Source: Verrucomicrobiota bacterium
Lineage (GTDB): Bacteria > Verrucomicrobiota > Verrucomicrobiia > Limisphaerales > UBA9464
Direction of reading: 5' to 3'
NCBI GenBank assembly: GCA_947471985.1
Contig: CANIZL010000042.1
Span: forward strand, 1-52,728
DNA: 52,728 bases
Positions within the stretch are counted from its first letter, which is position 1; every line of letters starts with the position of its first letter. Under the pieces are notes generated by a model, which saw nothing but the letters and a program-made list of their open reading frames with translations, ran no database searches and was not told where the DNA came from. Made by a program: the position numbers and the translations under genes. Below are positions 44,724-52,715 of this stretch, piece after piece.

Positions 44724-45155
44724 ATGAATGATCGGCTTCAGGCGTTTTCGGTGCTTCGGTCCAACCTCGTGGCAGAGAGGGCTCGGCTCGAGGCGCGTTT
44801 AAAGGCGATCAATCAGGCCTTGGGTGGCGGCGAGGCCGGCGGCCAGCTGGCGGCGGCGGAACGGGTCGAGGCCAGGGAGTCCAAGCGCCCTGGCCGCCCG
44901 CGTGACGTTCGGATTTCGTCGGTCCGGCGCGTGATTCAAAATCGGCCGTCGTCCGGGCAGACTCTGAGTTTGAAGCAGGCGGTGATCATCGCTCTGCAAG
45001 GGAGCCAAAAGTTGAGTCGTGAGGAGCTTGTGATTGCCGTTGTTGAAGCGGGCTACCGATTTACGGCGACGAATCCGCTCGATTCCCTGAGCACGTTCGT
45101 TTTTGGCAATCGGAATATTTTTAGGATCCAGGACGGCCTGGTGTCGCTTGTTTGA
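44724..45155 (+). CDS. Coiled-coil protein with AT-hook-like motif and HARE-type winged helix
   Basis: The 143-residue basic protein has an N-terminal coiled coil (~8-35: 'RSNLVAERARLEARLKAINQAL'-like heptads, plus an Ala/Glu stretch to ~52), an AT-hook-like K-R-P-G-R-P-R at ~54-60, and a C-terminal domain (~82-143) resembling HARE-HTH/RNA polymerase delta-type winged helices ('LSLKQAVIIALQGSQKLSREE', 'NPLDSLSTFVFGNRNIFRI'). It is probably a DNA-binding, possibly nucleoid-associated or transcription-linked protein. The arrangement recalls H-NS/MvaT-like proteins only in outline. It is a lone gene with ATG 44724. Confidence 0.65.
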   Translation: MNDRLQAFSVLRSNLVAERARLEARLKAINQALGGGEAGGQLAAAERVEARESKRPGRPRDVRISSVRRVIQNRPSSGQTLSLKQAVIIALQGSQKLSREELVIAVVEAGYRFTATNPLDSLSTFVFGNRNIFRIQDGLVSLV

Positions 45156-45505
45156 GGTGCGTGCGCCCTGCGGGCAAGTTGCTGGTTGGCAATTCCACTT
45201 TGGAATTACCAACGCTGCGGTCCTCGTGAAATAATCCGCGCGGCACGAGCGTCTCTATCCGCATCCGTTCGCACGGTGATGCCCCGTATTGAAGACGGGA
45301 ACACTTCGGCTGGAGCCTCCTCCGGACGGGCGAAATGCCGGCGGGCCAAAGCGGGAAAGGTAACAACTCCGTTACGGTTCACATTTTGCCCCGGAACGAC
45401 CCGATGGAGATGCTGGCGTCGTTGTTCGCCGGAGCCATCGAAGATCGGTGGTTCCTAGTGCGAACCAAGTTCGATACAGAAGTACACACAGCGAAATCAG
45501 TTCCC
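45156..45505 (+). other. 350-base gap with two hairpins, no gene recognised
   Basis: The gap between the HTH protein and the large secreted protein holds a hairpin at 45186-45212 (TTGGCAATTCC, loop ACTTT, GGAATTACCAA; one mismatch) but no T-run after it. It also holds a shorter GGTTC/GAACC hairpin near 45452-45468, just before the secreted-protein gene. An open frame from 45335 runs into the gene but has no coding character. A leader RNA is possible; no known riboswitch core was recognised. Confidence 0.4.
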
Positions 45506-48064
45506 ATGAAACAAAGAATATTTCCGTCCGCCGAGTCCCCCCTTCGTGGGGCCGGAAGTGTTGCTCGCGCCGGGGCCAGGCAGCGTTTGCTCGCCGCCAC
45601 CGTGACCGCGGCCTCGCTTGCCCTCTCGACCCTGGCGGTATCCGCCCAAGGCTATCACTCCAATGACCTCACGCCCGCCGGCAGTCCTTCCGGACGGTTG
45701 GCTGGGACGTCGAGCGGCAAGCAGGTCGGTGCTGCCGTGGCCAGTGATGGCTACTCGCACGCCGTGGTTCTGAGTGGCAACGCGCTGACCGCTGTGGATC
45801 TTCAACCGGCAGGTTACTACTACTCGATGGCCATGTGCGCCGACGACACCCAGCAGGGTGGTTGGGGCTACAATACGCTCGGCGGCATCCACGCGTTGGT
45901 TTGGAACGGATCCTCGTCGTCTTATGCGGATTTGAATCCGAGTGGCTACAATTTCTCCTACTGCTTCGGCGTGCACAACGGCGAACAGGTCGGTTATGCC
46001 CAAAGTCAGGTCTATTTCATCACGGGATCGCGTGCGATGTCGTGGCACGGCAGCGCCGCCAGCGCCGTCGACCTGCATCCCGCGTGGACTTATCCGTACT
46101 CCCGCGCCTTGGGTTGCCGGAATGGCGAGGAAGTGGGTTTTGTTTCTTCGGTGGCGTATCCGGATGGTGATTGGCAGGGTTATGCCACCACCAGTCACGC
46201 GGTGCGCTGGGCCGGCACGGCCGCGAGTGCGGTGGATCTGCACCCGGTGGGTTATGACGCATCTTCGGCCACCTGCACCTCGGGTACGCAACAGGGCGGC
46301 TGGGGCTATATCGCCTTGGGCACGTCCCACCAGCACGCGTTGCTCTGGTCGGGCGACGCCGCCAGCGTGGTCGACCTGCACCCCGCGGGTTTCACGGATT
46401 CGAAAGTGACGTCCCTGACGGCGACGCAGCAGGTGGGTGAAGGCTGGATCGGTGCGGCCAACACGTACGGTTCCAGCCGGCACGCGTTGGTGTGGTCCAG
46501 CACGGCCGAGAGCGTGGTGGATCTGAACCAGTATCTGCCGGCGGGCATCACCAACGGTGTGGCCACCGGCGTTGACGCCAACGGCAATATCGTCGGCTAT
46601 GCCTATAACGGCTACTCGTCCGGTCTCTCCATTCCTACCGGTGCCGTCGCTGTGGTGTTTGCCCCGGGCGCCGCTCCGGCGGTCGGTCTGGCCAGCATTA
46701 CGGTGTCCCCGACCAGTGTCGCCCCGGGCGATGCGGTCCAGGTCACAGTGGCGGTGGGCGCGGCCGCTCCCGCGGGTGGGCTCAACCTCAGCTTCCTCAG
46801 CACGGCTCCGGCGATCCTCCCGACGCCCGCGGCGGTGCAGATTCCGGAAGGTGAAAGTTCGGTGTCCTTCGCCCTGACGGCGGGTGGCGCCACCTTGATG
46901 GGTCCTTCCAGTCTGAAGTTGTACGCCACGGATGGCACGGTCAGCAGCGCCGCGCCGCTGACGATTGTCCCGGTGGTGAACCTCACGTCTTTGACGGCCA
47001 ATCCGGTGGAAGGTGGTTTCTCCACCTACGGCGCCATCAACCTCAGCATTCCGGCCCAGGCCGGTGGTGCGGTGGTGGCGTTGACGAGCGGTGACGCCAA
47101 CCTCGCGGCGGTTCCCGCCACCGTGGTCCTCCCGCAGGGGTATTCGGCGCTGAGCTTTGCGATCAACACCGCCCCGGTTTCCGTGGCGACACAGGTGGCG
47201 ATCACCGCGAGCCTAAATGGCAAGTCGGTTTCCGGCACGGTCTCGCTGAGCCCCGCGCCCGTCGTGGCGCTGGCCGGTTTGAGCGCGCCGGAGCTGGTCG
47301 GTGGCCAGCCGGTCTTCGTAACGGTTTCCGTGAACAACTTCCCCCGCGGCGTCGATGGCGCCACGATCACCCTGACGAGCGGTGATGTGGGCACCCTGCA
47401 GGTGCCGGCCACGGTCACGGTGCCGCAGGGCGCCTATACTGTCACGGTCGCGGGAACCTCCTCGGTGGTACCTGGTCGCAAGGGTGTCTCCCTCAAGGCG
47501 GCCTACAACGGCGGTACCCTGACCACCACGGTGTTCGTCAATCCGATCCCGACGGTCGTCATCACCCAGGCCGACTACCTGACCGACACCAAGATGTTCA
47601 AGGTGGCGGCGACCACGACGTTCACGAACGCGGTGCTCACCTACGGCGGCAGCCCGGATGCGGCTCCCCTGGGAACGATGCAGTTTGAAGCGGGCGTGTT
47701 CAAAGGCTCCATGATCCTCGATGTGGCCCCGACGCAGGCGACCGTGTGGAATTCTCAGGGTGGCATGGCCACCGTTCCGGTGAGCATCAAGACTAGCTCG
47801 GCAGTGAAGACCGGTGGCGGCGGCGGCGGCGGCGGTGGCACGACCACCACGAGCTTCAAGCTGACCCTGGTGACCAACGGCAAAGGTTCCGTAACGACGA
47901 CGCCCAGCGGCACGTCCTTCCCGGCGGGCACGGTGGTGACGCTCAAGGCCGCGCCGGCCGCGGGTTCACCCTGGGTCGGCTGGTCGGGTGCCGTCACTGG
48001 CACGGCGAATCCGACGACCGTTACGATCACCAAGGATACTTCGGTGACGGCCAACTTCCGCTAA
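45506..48064 (+). CDS. Large secreted protein: HA-W/DLHP repeats, Ig-like repeats, Gly linker, divergent InlB repeat
   Basis: The 852-residue protein has an N-terminal signal segment ('RLLAATVTAASLALSTLAVSAQ'). Six imperfect repeats of ~45-60 residues follow (~65-385), each with 'H-A-x-x-W ... A-x-x-V-D-L-H-P-x-G', probably a beta-propeller. Several ~85-90-residue Ig-like units come next ('ITVSPTSVAPGDAVQVTVAV', 'TLTSGDVGTLQVPATVTVPQG'), then a run of nine glycines coded by GGC/GGT near 47813-47838. The C-terminal 'VTNGKGSVTTTPSG ... DTSVTANF' domain is of the divergent InlB B-repeat type. It is likely a surface or extracellular protein with adhesive or carbohydrate-binding function. ATG 45506 opens on the signal region. 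Confidence 0.85.
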   Translation: MKQRIFPSAESPLRGAGSVARAGARQRLLAATVTAASLALSTLAVSAQGYHSNDLTPAGSPSGRLAGTSSGKQVGAAVASDGYSHAVVLSGNALTAVDLQPAGYYYSMAMCADDTQQGGWGYNTLGGIHALVWNGSSSSYADLNPSGYNFSYCFGVHNGEQVGYAQSQVYFITGSRAMSWHGSAASAVDLHPAWTYPYSRALGCRNGEEVGFVSSVAYPDGDWQGYATTSHAVRWAGTAASAVDLHPVGYDASSATCTSGTQQGGWGYIALGTSHQHALLWSGDAASVVDLHPAGFTDSKVTSLTATQQVGEGWIGAANTYGSSRHALVWSSTAESVVDLNQYLPAGITNGVATGVDANGNIVGYAYNGYSSGLSIPTGAVAVVFAPGAAPAVGLASITVSPTSVAPGDAVQVTVAVGAAAPAGGLNLSFLSTAPAILPTPAAVQIPEGESSVSFALTAGGATLMGPSSLKLYATDGTVSSAAPLTIVPVVNLTSLTANPVEGGFSTYGAINLSIPAQAGGAVVALTSGDANLAAVPATVVLPQGYSALSFAINTAPVSVATQVAITASLNGKSVSGTVSLSPAPVVALAGLSAPELVGGQPVFVTVSVNNFPRGVDGATITLTSGDVGTLQVPATVTVPQGAYTVTVAGTSSVVPGRKGVSLKAAYNGGTLTTTVFVNPIPTVVITQADYLTDTKMFKVAATTTFTNAVLTYGGSPDAAPLGTMQFEAGVFKGSMILDVAPTQATVWNSQGGMATVPVSIKTSSAVKTGGGGGGGGGTTTTSFKLTLVTNGKGSVTTTPSGTSFPAGTVVTLKAAPAAGSPWVGWSGAVTGTANPTTVTITKDTSVTANFR

Positions 48065-48092
48065 GGCACCGGGCCAGGCGAAAGATCCCTCC

Positions 48093-48126
48093 GGGGGTGT
48101 GGGTGCAAAAGCCCACACCCCCTTTT
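48093..48126. terminator. Strong intrinsic terminator between convergent genes
   Basis: GGGGGTGTGGG (48093-48103), loop TGCAAAAG, and CCCACACCCCC (48112-48122) form a perfect 11-bp stem followed by TTTTGATTTTA. It terminates the large secreted-protein gene on the plus strand. The minus-strand GH76 gene ends 5 bases beyond. Confidence 0.92.
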
Positions 48127-48130
48127 GATT

Positions 48131-49240
48131 TTATCGGCCCGGGTCGGATTGATCCGGGCGGACCACTTGCAGGAGCACCACGGCGCTGCTGCAGCCCCAG
48201 GAATAGCGTCGGTCCGCCGGGGTCGGTTGGGGCCAGCGGCACCACGATAGATTGTCCGAGGTGCGGCGGGCGGCCCACGCGGCGTTGGCGTTCTTTTGCA
48301 GCCACGGTTCGAAAGTCGCCTCTTCGTGGTGTTCTTTCATGAACCGGGCAATCCAGCGGACGCCAATGCCGTTGAATCCGCCGCCGTCGCCGTTTTCGTC
48401 GTAGGCCGGCAAGAGTCCGTCCCGACACAGCTGGTTCATGGTAAACCGGGCGGCCTGTCTGGCTTCATTCGTATAGCCGAGATAATTCGCGGCCCCGATG
48501 AAGGTGCCCTGGTTGTAGGTCAGGGCCATGGGGTTCACGTGTCCCTCGCGATTGATGGCGTCGGAAATGCGGCCGGTTTTTGGGTCAAACAGCGTGGTCC
48601 GTTCCCAGAGAAACAGGTTGGTGGCAATCCGGGCGTACGCGGGATCGCCCGTCGCTTGGCTTAACAGATGAGCGGCAATCGCACCCGGCCCGTTTACGCA
48701 GGCGTTCTTGGAGCGGTTATCCGTCCGCCACCACAGGCCGCCGCCGAGCTCCGGGGAAAGCGCCCGGGCATGACAGAGATCAAAGTTTGTCCGGGCCACA
48801 TCGCGAAATTCCACCGTGCCGGTGAGCAGGTGTCCGCGGGTGCAGGCGATGACCATCCAGAGGATGTCGTCATTGTACTCGTTGCGCTCCCAGGTGGTGC
48901 CGTGGTCGGCGAGGAACCCGTGAAAGAGGTTGGTGAATTGGGTGAGCTGGGCGGGTTGACGCGTGCGTTCGTAGGCGTCCAGCACCATCTCCATCTGCTC
49001 GGCGCGCATCCAGAAGGAGACCTTTTCGCCTTCCGTGGTTTTCTTGAACCAGGCCTGCCCGTCCTTTTCCTGATAGAACGCCTGCGAGTGGGCCTGTAGC
49101 AGCGTATCGGCATCGGCGGTCGTGAACGCGTGGGCGGTCAGCGCAGCGCCGATGGCCAGGCAACACTGCAGCAGTGTCGCGCCGATTCGGCTGATTTGTC
49201 GAAAGGCCGGCGCCGGGTCGCGGCGCGAGAATCTTCTCAT
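48131..49240 (-). CDS. Glycoside hydrolase family 76 protein (alpha-1,6-mannanase-like)
   Basis: The 369-residue exported protein has a signal peptide ('LLQCCLAIGAALTAHA'). Its (alpha/alpha)6 barrel carries the paired catalytic aspartates Asp124-Asp125 in 'NEYNDDILWMVIACTRG', the GH76 hallmark. Other barrel segments are 'GLWWRTDNRSKNACVNGPG' and 'LTYNQGTFIGAANYL'. GH76 enzymes are endo-alpha-1,6-mannanases or transglycosidases acting on fungal or bacterial mannans. The ATG overlaps the stop of the HYR-domain gene (ATGA), so the two are co-translated. The CBM6 fragment upstream suggests an original extracellular glycan-degradation cluster. Confidence 0.9.
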   Translation of the reverse strand: MRRFSRRDPAPAFRQISRIGATLLQCCLAIGAALTAHAFTTADADTLLQAHSQAFYQEKDGQAWFKKTTEGEKVSFWMRAEQMEMVLDAYERTRQPAQLTQFTNLFHGFLADHGTTWERNEYNDDILWMVIACTRGHLLTGTVEFRDVARTNFDLCHARALSPELGGGLWWRTDNRSKNACVNGPGAIAAHLLSQATGDPAYARIATNLFLWERTTLFDPKTGRISDAINREGHVNPMALTYNQGTFIGAANYLGYTNEARQAARFTMNQLCRDGLLPAYDENGDGGGFNGIGVRWIARFMKEHHEEATFEPWLQKNANAAWAARRTSDNLSWCRWPQPTPADRRYSWGCSSAVVLLQVVRPDQSDPGR

Positions 49241-49740
49241 GGTTTCTTATAAACCCTGAAGTAGCGCCGGCCAGTCAGCACTTCCGGCGGCAGCGCGAAA
49301 TCGTGCTCACCGCCGGGGAGGGAACGCAGATCGACCCAGTGCCCCAGGCCATCGGAGGATTGCACGGTGCACGGCTGATCGGGCGGGGCACTGACGTGCA
49401 GAATCAGATTGGTTTCCGATCGGGCCTGCAGCGTAAGCACGGGTTGCGTTGATTTTTCGATGATGACCCATTGGCTGCACGAGACCTGTTTCCCCTTAAA
49501 ATCCGTGGCGGTCCAGGTCACGACGTTCGTGCCGAGATACAGGATCGCCGGGGCGTCGTTGGTCACGGTCACCTCGCCGCAGGTATGGCCCGTGATGGGT
49601 GTCCCCAGGAAAAGATTCTCAATGCTCACCGCGCCCGGAGCGGTTGTCGCCGTCAGCGTGGGAGGGCAGGTAAGGGTCGGGAAGGCGCCGTTCCTCCAAT
49701 CTCGCTTCGGTTTGGCACGAGAAGTGGTGAATGGAGTCAA
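49237..49740 (-). CDS. HYR/Ig-like domain protein, probably 5'-truncated
   Basis: The 167 residues have no signal peptide. Residues ~20-95 read like a HYR domain ('TLTCPPTLTATTAPGAVSIE', 'TNVVTWTATDFKGKQVSCSQ'). The tail ('LHVSAPPDQPCTVQSSDGLGHWVDL ... RRYFRVYKK') matches a C-terminal Ig-like module common on Verrucomicrobial secreted proteins. The only start is a TTG at 49740, directly after an AT-rich stretch, and the lack of an export signal suggests loss of a 5' portion or a start that could not be found. Translation is coupled to the GH76 gene by an ATGA overlap. Confidence 0.6.
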   Translation of the reverse strand: MTPFTTSRAKPKRDWRNGAFPTLTCPPTLTATTAPGAVSIENLFLGTPITGHTCGEVTVTNDAPAILYLGTNVVTWTATDFKGKQVSCSQWVIIEKSTQPVLTLQARSETNLILHVSAPPDQPCTVQSSDGLGHWVDLRSLPGGEHDFALPPEVLTGRRYFRVYKKP

Positions 49741-49840
49741 CCCTTCGGGGGTGATTTTAATTCCAATATCAAAATCGTTTAGAGAAATATGATTAATTTA
49801 GCATTCTAATTTTCAGGGTTAATAATATTTCGGTTTGGTG
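49741..49840. other. AT-rich intergenic patch
   Basis: The bases between the HYR gene and the CBM6 remnant are markedly AT-rich (for example TTAATAATATTT near 49820) against a GC-rich background. It may hold a promoter for the HYR-GH76 pair on the minus strand or mark an old rearrangement junction. No hexamer pair is convincing. Confidence 0.4.
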
Positions 49841-50297
49841 TTACTGCTCTTTGTTTAAATTGTTATTAGAAGGACCATTTGGCAGTCCTGAAGCCACCGG
49901 CTCAAACTCAAAATACGCGAAGTTGTTGCCTTTGCCGTAGTGGAAGGTCAGGAGTTGGAGGCCGGGGTCCGGGAAGGTGATTGTGCCGATTTCGCCGAAA
50001 TTCCATTGGTGGTAGCCCGTGGTCGCCACCGGGAGTCGGCAGGTCGCGGCGGGCTTGCCGTTCAGGTCGAAACTCACGGAGTTCGTTTGGTAGGAGTACA
50101 GGCACTTGATGCGGTGGGTGCCGGGTCGGGCCACCCGGACCGTGTAGTTGCACCATTCCCCGTTTTCCGTCCATCCGATGTCGAGCTGGTTGATGTGCGG
50201 GGTCACCAGGTTCGTGTGGTTCAGGTCCGCCCAGTCCTTCACAAAGGAGAGGTCCACTCCTTCGGCCTGGCGGAAATGCCAGATGTACTCGCTAGCC
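49841..50297 (-). pseudogene. CBM6-type carbohydrate-binding module gene, 5' end removed by IS insertion
   Basis: Downstream of the IS boundary the minus-strand frame encodes ~150 residues. They contain 'DIGWTENGEWCNYTVRV', 'GTHRIKCLYSYQTNSVSFDLNG', 'WNFGEIGTITFPDPGLQLLTFHYGKGNNF' and 'AYFEFEPV', the jelly-roll pattern of CBM6/DUF5010-type modules. The stop lies at 49841. The frame continues past 50297 into the IS element, but those residues are the antisense of the transposase gene, so the original 5' part (signal peptide and any catalytic domain) is missing from this side and would lie beyond the window. The module probably belonged to a glycan-active secreted protein. Confidence 0.8.
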
Positions 50298-50310
50298 CTG
50301 CGCTTGCCCC
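50298..50310 (+). repeat. Left terminal inverted repeat of the IS
   Basis: CTGCGCTTGCCCC; after one mismatched base the identity continues for TAA. It pairs with the right end at 52716-52728. Confidence 0.93.
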
Positions 50311-50343
50311 ATAAGAAAAGGCGGGACAAAGGACCGGCGATCC

Positions 50344-50349
50344 TATAAT
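50344..50349 (+). promoter_or_regulatory. Perfect -10 hexamer TATAAT just upstream of the transposase start
   Basis: TATAAT lies only 8 bases before the transposase ATG (50358). No -35 matches at the usual 16-18 base spacing. If it is used, the transcript would start at or next to the ATG, giving a leaderless or near-leaderless mRNA. Confidence 0.4.
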
Positions 50350-50357
50350 TTCTGCGG

Positions 50358-52541
50358 ATGGTAATTTCCGGTTCGATCAAGCAACGACTCGCCGAAGCTG
50401 AGACTGTGGAATGGGTGCGGAGCCTCCTTCGCGGCGAGCCGACGCTCAGCCGTCGGGTGCTGGCCCGGGAGGTCTGTCGCCGGCTGGATCTGCGGGACGG
50501 CAAGGGCGACTGGCAGATGGCAACCACCAGTAAGGCCTTGCGCGATTGTGAGCGGCAAGGCCTGTGGACCCTCCCTGCATCAACCGGGGCCCGGCAGGCG
50601 TGGAATCCGACGCGACTCAACCAGCCCGTGCCCGCTCCCAAGAACCTGCCCACTCGGCTCGAAGACATCGGGGGCTTGCGCTTGATCGAGGTCAGCGATC
50701 CGGAACACCTGCAGGTCTGGAATGAACTGATGCTCCGCGAGCATCCCTTGAAGCAATGCCGTCTGGTCGGACGTCAATTGCGTTATTTGCTCGGCTCCGA
50801 TCACGGCTGGCTCGGGGGCCTGGGTTTTGGCAGCGCGGCGCTGCAAATGGAGGGACGCGATGATTGGATCGGCTGGAACGTGGAGCAGCGCCGTGAGCAT
50901 TTGCAGCGGGTCCTGAATATGAACCGCTTTCTGATCCGGCCCGCGGTCCGTTGCCCCAATCTGGCTTCGTATGTCCTGGCTCTTTGCGCCCGCCGGGTCG
51001 GCGGGGATTTCGAACGCCGTTACGGCCTGCGTCCGTGGTTGCTGGAGAGTTTTGTGGAGACGCCGGCCTATGATGGAGCCTGCTACAAAGCCGCCAATTG
51101 GATCCCGGCGGGCCGGACCAAGGGGCGCGGGAGAAATGGCGGACACGCAGCTGGCAAGAGCTTCAAGGATATCTATGTGTATGCGTTGGTGGATGATTTT
51201 CGGGATCGGATCGGGGTGCAACCCATCTCCGTGGAGGCTCTGCCAGTGGAGTGCGGTTTGGATGGGGCGGGCTGGGCCGCTCAGGAATTTGGGAACTGCG
51301 AGCTGGGCGACCAGCGCTTGAGTCATCTGCTCGTTGAAATTGCCTCGGCGCAGGCGACCCAGCCGCAGGGATCCTATTCCCAAGCCGTCGGCGGGCAGCG
51401 TTACCCCCTCAAAGCCTACTACCGCTTTCTGAACAATGAACGTCCGGAACTCAATCTCACGAGTTTACTGGGGAGCCACCGCACGAACACCATTCGTCGT
51501 AGCAAAAAGGAGCGGACGGTACTGGTCGTGCAGGACACCACGGATTTGAACCTCTCCACCCGGATCCGCTGCGAGGGCCTGGGTCAGATTGGCTCCAACC
51601 AGACCGGAGCCAAAAGCCAGGGGTTGCGCCTGCACAGTTCGCTGGCCCTGAACCCGGACGGGCTGCCCTTGGGCCTGCTTCAGGTGCACGGCTATGCTCC
51701 CCAAACGGCGCAGGGCAAAGACCCGGATCGGCCGATTGAACAGAAGGAATCCTATCGCTGGATCCAGGGCTTTACCGAGGCGATGAAGGTGGCCGCGCTG
51801 CTGCCCGACACCCAGGTCGTCAGCGTGGCCGACCGCGAGGCGGACATGTTCGAGTTGTTTGACTTCCGCCGCCGCCAGAGCGGTCGCAAGGCGGAGATGT
51901 TGGTCCGGGCCAAAACCGATCGCTGCCTGGAGACCACCGAGGCCAAGCTCTTTGAAGAACTGGCCGCCGCGCCCCTGGCCCAAGAAGTTTCGATCCCGGT
52001 GCCGCGACAGCGGGAACATCGCTCCAAGCCCTCCGATCCCGGACGCGTTGCCTTGGCCGCGCGTCAAGCGCAGGTGGAGATCCGCTATCAGCGGGTGACG
52101 TTGAGTGCCCCCCAGGCAACCCGGACCCGTAACCTTCAACCGCTGACGCTCTGGGCGATTTACGTACTGGAAAAGAATCCTCCCGCCGGCGCCACGCCGG
52201 TGGAATGGCTCCTGTTAACCACGATCGAGGTGGGTTCGGTCAAACAGGCGCTGAAATGCCTCCGGTGGTACTGCCGGCGCTGGCGCATCGAGGAGTGGCA
52301 TCGCGTGCTCAAGACCGGCTGCAACGTCCTGGGCCATCAAAACCACAGCGCGGAGGCGCTCCTGCGCGTGATCGCCATCGATGCGGTGATCGCGTGGCGC
52401 ATCATGCTGCTGACCCTGTTGGGGCGCGAAGTTCCGGAACTGCCCGCTGACGTCGTCTTTGATCCTTGCGAATGCGAGGCGCTGGAACTGCTCGAAAAAA
52501 AAACGCCAACGTCACCCGGCTTTCCCTCGGAGCGGCACTGA
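50358..52541 (+). CDS. DruA-like (DUF4338) / IS4-family Tn5-type transposase fusion; C-terminus in -1 frame to 52693
   Basis: Residues ~1-265 match DUF4338/DruA: 'IGWNVEQRREHLQRVLNMNRF', 'RCPNLASYVLALCARRV', 'CYKAANWIPAGRTKGRGR'. Residues ~310-727 are a Tn5-type transposase. They have the DNA-binding domain ('AAQEFGNCELGDQRLSHLLV'-like) and the DDE residues Asp393 (Q-D-T-T), Asp492 (V-A-D-R-E-A-D) and Glu645 in an intact Y638-R641-E645-K652 signature. The zero frame ends at 52541 with a nonsense tail (T-P-T-S-P-G-F-P). The family-typical end, with 'IAQLGGYLDRR' and 'DGPPGFEVFWKG', is read in the -1 frame to 52693 after an A9 run (52495-52503). Programmed slippage or a recent 1-base deletion would both explain this. 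Confidence 0.9.
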   Translation: MVISGSIKQRLAEAETVEWVRSLLRGEPTLSRRVLAREVCRRLDLRDGKGDWQMATTSKALRDCERQGLWTLPASTGARQAWNPTRLNQPVPAPKNLPTRLEDIGGLRLIEVSDPEHLQVWNELMLREHPLKQCRLVGRQLRYLLGSDHGWLGGLGFGSAALQMEGRDDWIGWNVEQRREHLQRVLNMNRFLIRPAVRCPNLASYVLALCARRVGGDFERRYGLRPWLLESFVETPAYDGACYKAANWIPAGRTKGRGRNGGHAAGKSFKDIYVYALVDDFRDRIGVQPISVEALPVECGLDGAGWAAQEFGNCELGDQRLSHLLVEIASAQATQPQGSYSQAVGGQRYPLKAYYRFLNNERPELNLTSLLGSHRTNTIRRSKKERTVLVVQDTTDLNLSTRIRCEGLGQIGSNQTGAKSQGLRLHSSLALNPDGLPLGLLQVHGYAPQTAQGKDPDRPIEQKESYRWIQGFTEAMKVAALLPDTQVVSVADREADMFELFDFRRRQSGRKAEMLVRAKTDRCLETTEAKLFEELAAAPLAQEVSIPVPRQREHRSKPSDPGRVALAARQAQVEIRYQRVTLSAPQATRTRNLQPLTLWAIYVLEKNPPAGATPVEWLLLTTIEVGSVKQALKCLRWYCRRWRIEEWHRVLKTGCNVLGHQNHSAEALLRVIAIDAVIAWRIMLLTLLGREVPELPADVVFDPCECEALELLEKKTPTSPGFPSERH
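52495..52503 (+). other. A9 run, candidate -1 frameshift / transcriptional slippage site
   Basis: Zero-frame codons here are GAA AAA AAA ACG, so A-AAA-AAA forms a slippery heptamer. Re-reading one base gives AAC GCC AAC and joins the transposase C-terminus in the -1 frame. No obvious stimulatory hairpin was confirmed downstream. Confidence 0.6.
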
Positions 52542-52715
52542 TCCTCATTGCCCAATTGGGCGGTTATCTAGACCGCCGGTGTAAGTGTGATGGTCCACCG
52601 GGTTTTGAGGTCTTCTGGAAGGGCTATATCCGGCTCTCTGCCATGGCCGAAGTCATCCGGCTCCAACGCGCAGCCAAACCTAGAAAACATTAAGTATACG
52701 CCGCGCTACATTTAA

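Noticed and set aside
50298-50668. N-terminal ~120 residues of the minus-strand frame that continues the CBM6 remnant
   Set aside because: These residues lie inside the IS and are the antisense of the transposase start; they are not part of the original CBM6 protein.
35327-51170. A Druantia defence system made of the SNF2 helicase plus the DruA-like protein
   Set aside because: The helicase is a SWIM-SNF2 protein, not a DruE-type enzyme. It lies 11 kb away on the other strand, and the DruA domain is part of an IS transposase.
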